The notes beneath the pieces were generated by a model that was not told the DNA's origin, searched no databases, and was given only the letters and a program-made list of their open reading frames with translations. Positions 5,936 to 9,756 of a DNA stretch of 9,756 nucleotides are shown one piece after another; position 1 is the stretch's first letter, and every line of letters begins with the position of its first letter. The translations under genes and the position numbers were made by a program. The stretch is from Candidatus Melainabacteria bacterium (GTDB taxonomy: Bacteria > Actinomycetota > Actinomycetes > Mycobacteriales > Pseudonocardiaceae): the NCBI GenBank assembly GCA_903970565.1, contig CAJCJE010000050.1:1-9756 (forward strand), in the 5' to 3' direction.

Positions 5936-7098
5936 AAGGCGTCGGCCAGCCGGGCCCCTCCCGAACCGGTCCCGCCGATCAGCGCGTCCAGCAGCGCGGC
6001 CGTGGCCGGATCGCCGTCGAGCAGGCCGAGGCGGCGCAGGGTCGGGGTGCTCGCCGCCCCCGCGTACCAGGGCCCCAGCGCCCGCGCGGACAGCTGGACC
6101 GCCCCGGTGCCGCCCGGTTCGCAGCGGACCTCGCCGTCGGCGACGGTCACCCGGTACCGGCCGGCATGCCAGGGCGCGTGCTCGTCGACGATGTCCACGT
6201 CGACGGTGAACGGCCGCAGCAGCGTGCTCGCCGGCCAGCCGCGCGCGGCGATGGCGGCCGGGAAGTCGACCACCCGCAGCATCCAGGACTGGAGGCGGGC
6301 CTGGTAGTGCACGGGCAGCGGCAACAGCTGCCGGCAGCTCGCCGAATCCAGCACCCGCACCGCGACCGTGTCCAACTGGCCGGCCCAGGAGCCGACCGAG
6401 GCCAGCAACCCGGCCGAGGAGGCCGGATCGACCGCCACGAACTCGTTGACCACCAGGGTGTCGCTGCCGTTGGCCCGTTCCGCCGTGAGGTAACCGCGCA
6501 CGGCGCCGGCCGAGTCGACGGCGAGGTCCCGGATCTGCCCGATGAGCAGGCTCCGCGCCTGGAAGCCGGCGGTGGCCCGGTCCAACATGCCGTCGATGCC
6601 GACGGCCACCTCGCGGTAGACGGCCAGCATGGCGTCGAGGTCGGCCAGGACGGCGGGGCGCAGTTCGACCCTGCTCGCGTCGAAGCCGCGCAGCGACTCC
6701 ACCCGCAGGTCGAGCCATTCCAGTACACCGGCCTGCTCCCAGCCCCGGCCCCGGTACAGCGGCGGCACGGACGGATACAGCGCGGAAACGCACTGGCCCG
6801 CGTCGCGCATCTGCGCCAGCGCGGCGTCCAGCAATGCCGAGGCAGCGCCCCTGCCGCGGGCGTACTGGCTGACCGAGACGCTGGCCAGTCCGCCCATCGG
6901 CACCGATCGACCGCCGAAGAACTGGCCGTAGTCATAGACCCGGAGGAAGCCGCACGGGCCACCGGGCAGTTCGGCGACGAGACCGCGCCAGCCCTCCAGC
7001 GGCATACTCGCCCACGCCGGGGAGCCGAATGCCAGCGACCGCAGCGCGGCGACCCAGTCCAGATCCTCGGGTTGGAAGTCCCGAACCTTGACAGTCAT
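5932..7098 (-). CDS. Eis-like GNAT N-acetyltransferase with C-terminal SCP2-type domain
   Basis: A 388-residue protein starting at ATG 7098 (MTVKVRDF, normal for a GNAT beginning); an upstream ATG at 7251 adds Arg-rich sequence overlapping bluB and is not credible. The first GNAT fold (about 3-130) has a coenzyme-A motif GGLASVSVSQYARGRGAASALL (69-90) with R-G-R-G-A at 81-85. A second acyltransferase-like region (about 140-280) and a C-terminal sterol-carrier-like domain (about 285-388) follow, as in Eis. Eis uses a tyrosine as general acid and its C-terminal Phe carboxylate as general base; here Tyr115 in PPLYRGRGW is a candidate and the protein also ends in Phe. Eis proteins acetylate amines, including aminoglycosides and peptides; this one's substrate is unknown. 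It lies upstream of mprAB on the same strand but 188 bp away. Confidence 0.85.
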   Translation of the reverse strand: MTVKVRDFQPEDLDWVAALRSLAFGSPAWASMPLEGWRGLVAELPGGPCGFLRVYDYGQFFGGRSVPMGGLASVSVSQYARGRGAASALLDAALAQMRDAGQCVSALYPSVPPLYRGRGWEQAGVLEWLDLRVESLRGFDASRVELRPAVLADLDAMLAVYREVAVGIDGMLDRATAGFQARSLLIGQIRDLAVDSAGAVRGYLTAERANGSDTLVVNEFVAVDPASSAGLLASVGSWAGQLDTVAVRVLDSASCRQLLPLPVHYQARLQSWMLRVVDFPAAIAARGWPASTLLRPFTVDVDIVDEHAPWHAGRYRVTVADGEVRCEPGGTGAVQLSARALGPWYAGAASTPTLRRLGLLDGDPATAALLDALIGGTGSGGARLADAF

Positions 7099-7213
7099 CG
7101 GTGCACACCGAATCGGATCTCGTCGATCATCAACGACTCCCCTTCGCCCGGATTCCGCTTCACCGTTGCGTCGCAGGTTAGGACCCGGCGCCCGGCTGAG
7201 GCACCATTCTGCG
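7099..7213. promoter_or_regulatory. Divergent promoter region between the Eis-like gene and bluB
   Basis: These 115 bp must hold the promoters for both divergent genes. TAACCT on the minus strand (7180-7175) is a fair -10 for the acetyltransferase, but I see no convincing -35 for either direction. Neither gene has a strong ribosome binding site: a GAGG at 7198-7201 is 12 bp from the bluB GTG, which is long. I see no cobalamin-riboswitch B12-box. Confidence 0.3.
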
Positions 7214-7891
7214 GTGACCAACACTCCAGCCACGCACGTGCCCGACGCCACGGACGTCGTCGGCCTCTACGACGCGATGTTCCGCCGCCGGGACACCCGA
7301 GCCGAGTTCACCGGTGAGCCGATCCCGGCCGAGGTACTGGACCGAATCCTCACCGCGGCCCACGCGGCGCCGAGCGTCGGTCTCTCCCAGCCCTGGGACT
7401 TCATCCTGGTGACCGATCCGGCGGTGCGGCGCTCGTTCCGGGAGCACGTGCACCAGGAACGCGCGGTGTTCAACGATCAACTCGACGCGCGGCAGGCCGA
7501 GACCTTCGCCAGGATCAAGGTGGAAGGCATCATGGAGGCCGGGCTCGGCATCGTGGTCAGCTACGACGCCGACCGGGGCTCGCCGGCGGTGCTCGGCCGG
7601 CACGCCATCGCGGACGCCGGCCTGTACTCGGTCTGCCTGGCGATTCAGAACCTGTGGCTGGCCGCGACCGCCGAGGGACTCGGGGTCGGCTGGGTCAGTT
7701 TCTACCGGGAGGAGTTCCTCCGTGACCTGGTCGGTCTGCCCGAGACGCTGCGGCCGATCGCCTGGCTGTGCGTCGGCCCCGTTCGGGATCTGCCGACGGT
7801 GCCGGATCTGGAACGTCATGGTTGGCGAAACCGGCTGCCGCTCAGCGAGGTCGTGCACCATGAGCGGTACGACCCGATACGGGGCCGCTAG
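7214..7891 (+). CDS. bluB: 5,6-dimethylbenzimidazole synthase
   Basis: A 225-residue flavin enzyme of the nitroreductase fold. BluB uses O2 to break reduced FMN into 5,6-dimethylbenzimidazole, the lower ligand of vitamin B12. Visible signatures are YDAMFRRRDTRAEF (19-32; Asp27 fits the Asp essential in BluB), AAHAAPSVGLSQPWDF (48-63), the LGRH stretch (127-130), LYSVCLAIQNLWLAATAEGLGVGWVSF (137-163; Ser162 fits the active-site Ser) and a C-terminal ERHGWRNR segment. Start at GTG 7214 is chosen because BluB proteins begin shortly before the FRRRDTR motif and the Arg-rich upstream extension (from 7088) overlaps the divergent promoter region. No other cobalamin gene is in the window, so it may serve synthesis elsewhere in the genome or remodelling of salvaged corrinoids. 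Identification is firm; the exact start is less so. Confidence 0.93.
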   Translation: MTNTPATHVPDATDVVGLYDAMFRRRDTRAEFTGEPIPAEVLDRILTAAHAAPSVGLSQPWDFILVTDPAVRRSFREHVHQERAVFNDQLDARQAETFARIKVEGIMEAGLGIVVSYDADRGSPAVLGRHAIADAGLYSVCLAIQNLWLAATAEGLGVGWVSFYREEFLRDLVGLPETLRPIAWLCVGPVRDLPTVPDLERHGWRNRLPLSEVVHHERYDPIRGR

Positions 7892-7896
7892 CCCAA

Positions 7897-7922
7897 TCAG
7901 GCGATGCAACGGCTGTGCCTGA
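7897..7922 (+). terminator. Weak hairpin just after bluB
   Basis: TCAGGC (7897-7902) and GCCTGA (7917-7922) form a 6-bp stem with a 14-nt loop, 5 bp after the bluB stop. There is no U-tract. Position is the main argument for a terminator. Confidence 0.3.
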
Positions 7923-8031
7923 GCATGTGTGACGATCAAGACCGGTAATCTGCCAGCAAGCGCGAGCAGAACCGAGCTGGGATAGTTCACCGCCTGGTTG
8001 GGTTACGGCTGGCGGCAGGTCGGGTTGTGCT

Positions 8032-8118
8032 GACCGCGATGCGCGGTCGGCTCGTTCCAGGCTGTGATGGCGGGCCGGGACCGTCCCGGTCAACGCGGCA
8101 GCCAGGATTGTTCTGGCT
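8032..8118 (+). other. Cluster of three short perfect hairpins before the cyclase gene
   Basis: Between bluB and the cyclase gene lie GACCGCG-ATG-CGCGGTC (8032-8048), CCGGGA-CCG-TCCCGG (8075-8089) and AGCCAG-N7-CTGGCT (8100-8118), the last ending 41 bp before the cyclase GTG. They could shape an untranslated leader or end bluB transcription. I recognise no known riboswitch, including the c-di-GMP classes. The rest of this 268-bp gap shows no ORF worth calling and no clear promoter. Confidence 0.35.
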
Positions 8119-8159
8119 GAAGTCGGAACGACGGTTGGGCTGGGAGCGTCGGAACCGGA

Positions 8160-9650
8160 GTGGAGCACGAGAAACCGTTGGCCGCTTCAGGGCAGACCGC
8201 AGGTGACCGGGAAATACGCCGGCTGCTGGAGGCCGGCCGGGTCGGAGACGCGAACCTCCTGCTCGACAAGGTCGTCGGCGGGGCTCCGCTGGAGGACCCG
8301 GAGACTCGCGCGTCGATCCTGATCAATCGGTCGATCACGGCCTGGCGACTCGGGCGAATCCCGCTGGCCCTGGAACTCGCGGCGGAGGGCTGGACGGATC
8401 TGTCCGCGCTGCCGCAGCGGGGTGCGATGGCGGCCAGCACGATCAGCCAGCTCGGCTACCTGCTGGAAGGCCTCGGCAATCATCGGGCTGCGCTGGAAAG
8501 CATGCGCACCGCCGTCCAGCTGGCCCGCGAGGCGGACGACACCGCGATCCTGGCTGCCTGCCTGCAACGACTGGGCGGCCTGCTGAACTTCCGCGCCATC
8601 GACGGTCCCGCCGAGGCGGCGCAGGCGACCTTCCAGCAGGCGCGGGCCCTGTTGGCCGAAGGCCTGTCCCTGGAGGCGGAGCCGCGGATACACCGCAGCC
8701 TGCTCGGCGCGTATGGCCGTTCCCTCGCCGGGCTCGGCGAACTGACCGCCGCCGCCGAGGCCGGTCGACAGGTGCTCGCGCTCGGCGTGAAGGCCGAAGA
8801 CCTGTGGGCACAGTCGGTCGGCGAATGGGTACTGGCCACGGTGAGCCAGGCACGCGGCAGACGTGAGCAGGCCCGGACCCTCGCGGCGCGGGCGGTGAGC
8901 AAGGCGGAGCAGATCAACGACACCGCGCTACTGCTGCGGTTCTCCCAGGATCTCGCGGACATCTGCGCCGACCTCGACGATCCGGTCGGTGAGGCGGAAG
9001 CCTTGCGCCGCACCGCATCGGCCGCGCGCAATGCGTCGGACACCCTGCGCGAAGGGCTCGCCCAGGCGTTGGAACAGCGCCGGCTCGCCGTGCAGGCGCA
9101 GCGACTGGCCACCGCGGCGCAGGAGGCCGCGGCCAGAGACCCGTTGACCGGCCTCGCCAATCGGCTCGGCCTGGAGAGCAGCGCCCCCACCATGTTGGCC
9201 GCCGCGCAGCGGGGCGGCCGGACGCCGTGGCTGGTGCTCGTGGACGTCGACTGGTTCAAGAATGTCAACGACGACGCCGGCCACGCGGCGGGCGATGCCG
9301 CGCTGCGCGAGATAGCGCAACTGCTCCGGCACGAATGCCGCAGCGAGGACCTGGTCGCGCGCTGGGCCGGCGACGAGTTCGTGGTGCTGCTCGGCGACGC
9401 GAGCGACGAGAAGGATGCCGGCCCGGTCGTCGGCGAGCGGATCAGGGCCGCGGTCGCCGGACACGACTGGACCACCGTGCTCGGTTCGGCCCAGCGGCCA
9501 ACGGTCAGCGTCGGCGTCGCGTCCGGCCCCAGCCGCCTGGACGAACTGTTCGCGGCGGCGGATGTCGTTCTGTACCAAGCGAAACGCGAAGGCCGCAACC
9601 GGGTAGCCGTTTACCAGAAAATGCCCGGCGTCACCGAATTCGCCACCTGA
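8160..9650 (+). CDS. Soluble diguanylate cyclase with helical-repeat (TPR-like) sensor region, AGDEF variant
   Basis: A 496-residue cytoplasmic protein starting at GTG 8160, with no membrane segment. Residues about 15-300 are Ala/Leu-rich paired helices typical of TPR arrays (for example 94-128 and 171-205), likely sensing a partner protein or peptide. A helical linker (about 295-325) leads into a GGDEF domain (327-486) with DPLTGLANR (327-335), VDVDWFKNVNDDAGHAAGD (361-379; metal ligand Asp362, base-contacting Asn370 and Asp379) and AGDEF (403-407). The first Gly of GGDEF is Ala; AGDEF enzymes are known that still make c-di-GMP. R394-S-E-D397 lies five residues before the motif, the canonical product-inhibition I-site. 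It should condense two GTP into c-di-GMP. No EAL or HD-GYP domain is present. Substrate and regulation are inferred from motifs. Confidence 0.92.
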   Translation: MEHEKPLAASGQTAGDREIRRLLEAGRVGDANLLLDKVVGGAPLEDPETRASILINRSITAWRLGRIPLALELAAEGWTDLSALPQRGAMAASTISQLGYLLEGLGNHRAALESMRTAVQLAREADDTAILAACLQRLGGLLNFRAIDGPAEAAQATFQQARALLAEGLSLEAEPRIHRSLLGAYGRSLAGLGELTAAAEAGRQVLALGVKAEDLWAQSVGEWVLATVSQARGRREQARTLAARAVSKAEQINDTALLLRFSQDLADICADLDDPVGEAEALRRTASAARNASDTLREGLAQALEQRRLAVQAQRLATAAQEAAARDPLTGLANRLGLESSAPTMLAAAQRGGRTPWLVLVDVDWFKNVNDDAGHAAGDAALREIAQLLRHECRSEDLVARWAGDEFVVLLGDASDEKDAGPVVGERIRAAVAGHDWTTVLGSAQRPTVSVGVASGPSRLDELFAAADVVLYQAKREGRNRVAVYQKMPGVTEFAT

Positions 9651-9734
9651 CTCCCCCGTCCCAACCCACCCGACCCCAAACCCGAACCCTTTTCATTTCC
9701 CCCACATCAAACAAACCCCCACCCTCCCTGGGGG
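9651..9734 (+). terminator. C-rich, G-poor tract after the cyclase stop, possible Rho-dependent terminator
   Basis: From 9651 to 9729 the plus strand is almost only C, A and T, with three G residues in 79 bases, in contrast to the balanced G and C of the genes. C>G bubbles of this kind are typical Rho-loading sites. CCCCC (9716-9720) and GGGGG (9730-9734) could then pair as a short hairpin. The last 22 bases show no gene that can be called. Confidence 0.35.
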
Positions 9735-9756
9735 AAGGCGGCCCTGCTCCAGCCTA

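Noticed and set aside
7099..7251. Extended start of the acetyltransferase at 7251, and likewise of bluB at 7088
   Set aside because: Both extensions are low-quality Arg-rich sequence overlapping the divergent promoter region and the opposite gene.
5806..7317. 503-codon open frame on the plus strand
   Set aside because: Antisense to the Eis-like acetyltransferase, with no recognisable motif; it also runs into the start of bluB.
7892..8159. c-di-GMP riboswitch before the cyclase gene
   Set aside because: I see only simple short stems and none of the conserved junction or tetraloop-receptor sequence of known c-di-GMP riboswitches.
8480..9598. 372-codon open frame on the minus strand
   Set aside because: Antisense shadow of the diguanylate cyclase; its composition is Ser/Ala/Arg-rich with no domain.

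Overview
The window is high-GC DNA from an actinomycete (Actinomycetota). Four signs point there: strong G/C in third codon positions, frequent GTG starts, 4-bp GTGA gene overlaps, and a response regulator/histidine kinase pair that reads almost residue for residue like mycobacterial MprA/MprB. A Pseudonocardiales-type host is my guess, but no sequence here proves the genus.

Layout. From 7098 leftwards to base 1 all genes lie on the minus strand, in transcription order: an Eis-like GNAT acetyltransferase with a C-terminal SCP2-type domain (5932-7098); an MprA-like response regulator (5048-5743) translationally coupled to an MprB-like sensor kinase (3540-5051); a DeoR-family repressor (2487-3284) translationally coupled to galactose-1-phosphate uridylyltransferase galT (1402-2490); and a membrane-anchored HtrA/PepD-type serine protease (1-1302), whose C-terminus runs off the left edge. 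From 7214 rightwards two genes lie on the plus strand: bluB (5,6-dimethylbenzimidazole synthase, 7214-7891) and a soluble helical-repeat/GGDEF diguanylate cyclase (8160-9650). No RNA gene, insertion sequence, phage gene or CRISPR array is visible.

How the genes work together. In mycobacteria the protease gene pepD directly follows mprAB, and MprA controls both by binding a 19-bp site made of two 8-bp direct repeats. Here a deoR-galT cassette separates the protease from mprAB. However, the response-regulator gene and the protease gene each carry such a direct repeat (TCTCAG half-sites 11 bp apart), in the same orientation and with exactly 21 bp between box and start codon. The two starts also share a NACANT hexamer 6 bp before the ATG and lack a Shine-Dalgarno sequence, whereas the kinase, galT and DeoR genes have good ones. 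This suggests a dispersed envelope-stress regulon with an activator box in place of a -35 element and leaderless transcripts. This regulatory pairing is the most informative signal in the window.

Other signals are a ~37-bp dyad at the deoR-galT promoter (probable autoregulatory operator), a 19/19/15-bp tandem repeat at the end of the acetyltransferase gene, several hairpins between bluB and the cyclase gene, an AGDEF active-site variant with an intact inhibitory RxxD site in the cyclase, and a C-rich, G-poor tract after the cyclase stop. I found no clearly unprecedented system. The genes belong to known families, and the novelty lies mainly in arrangement and regulation.
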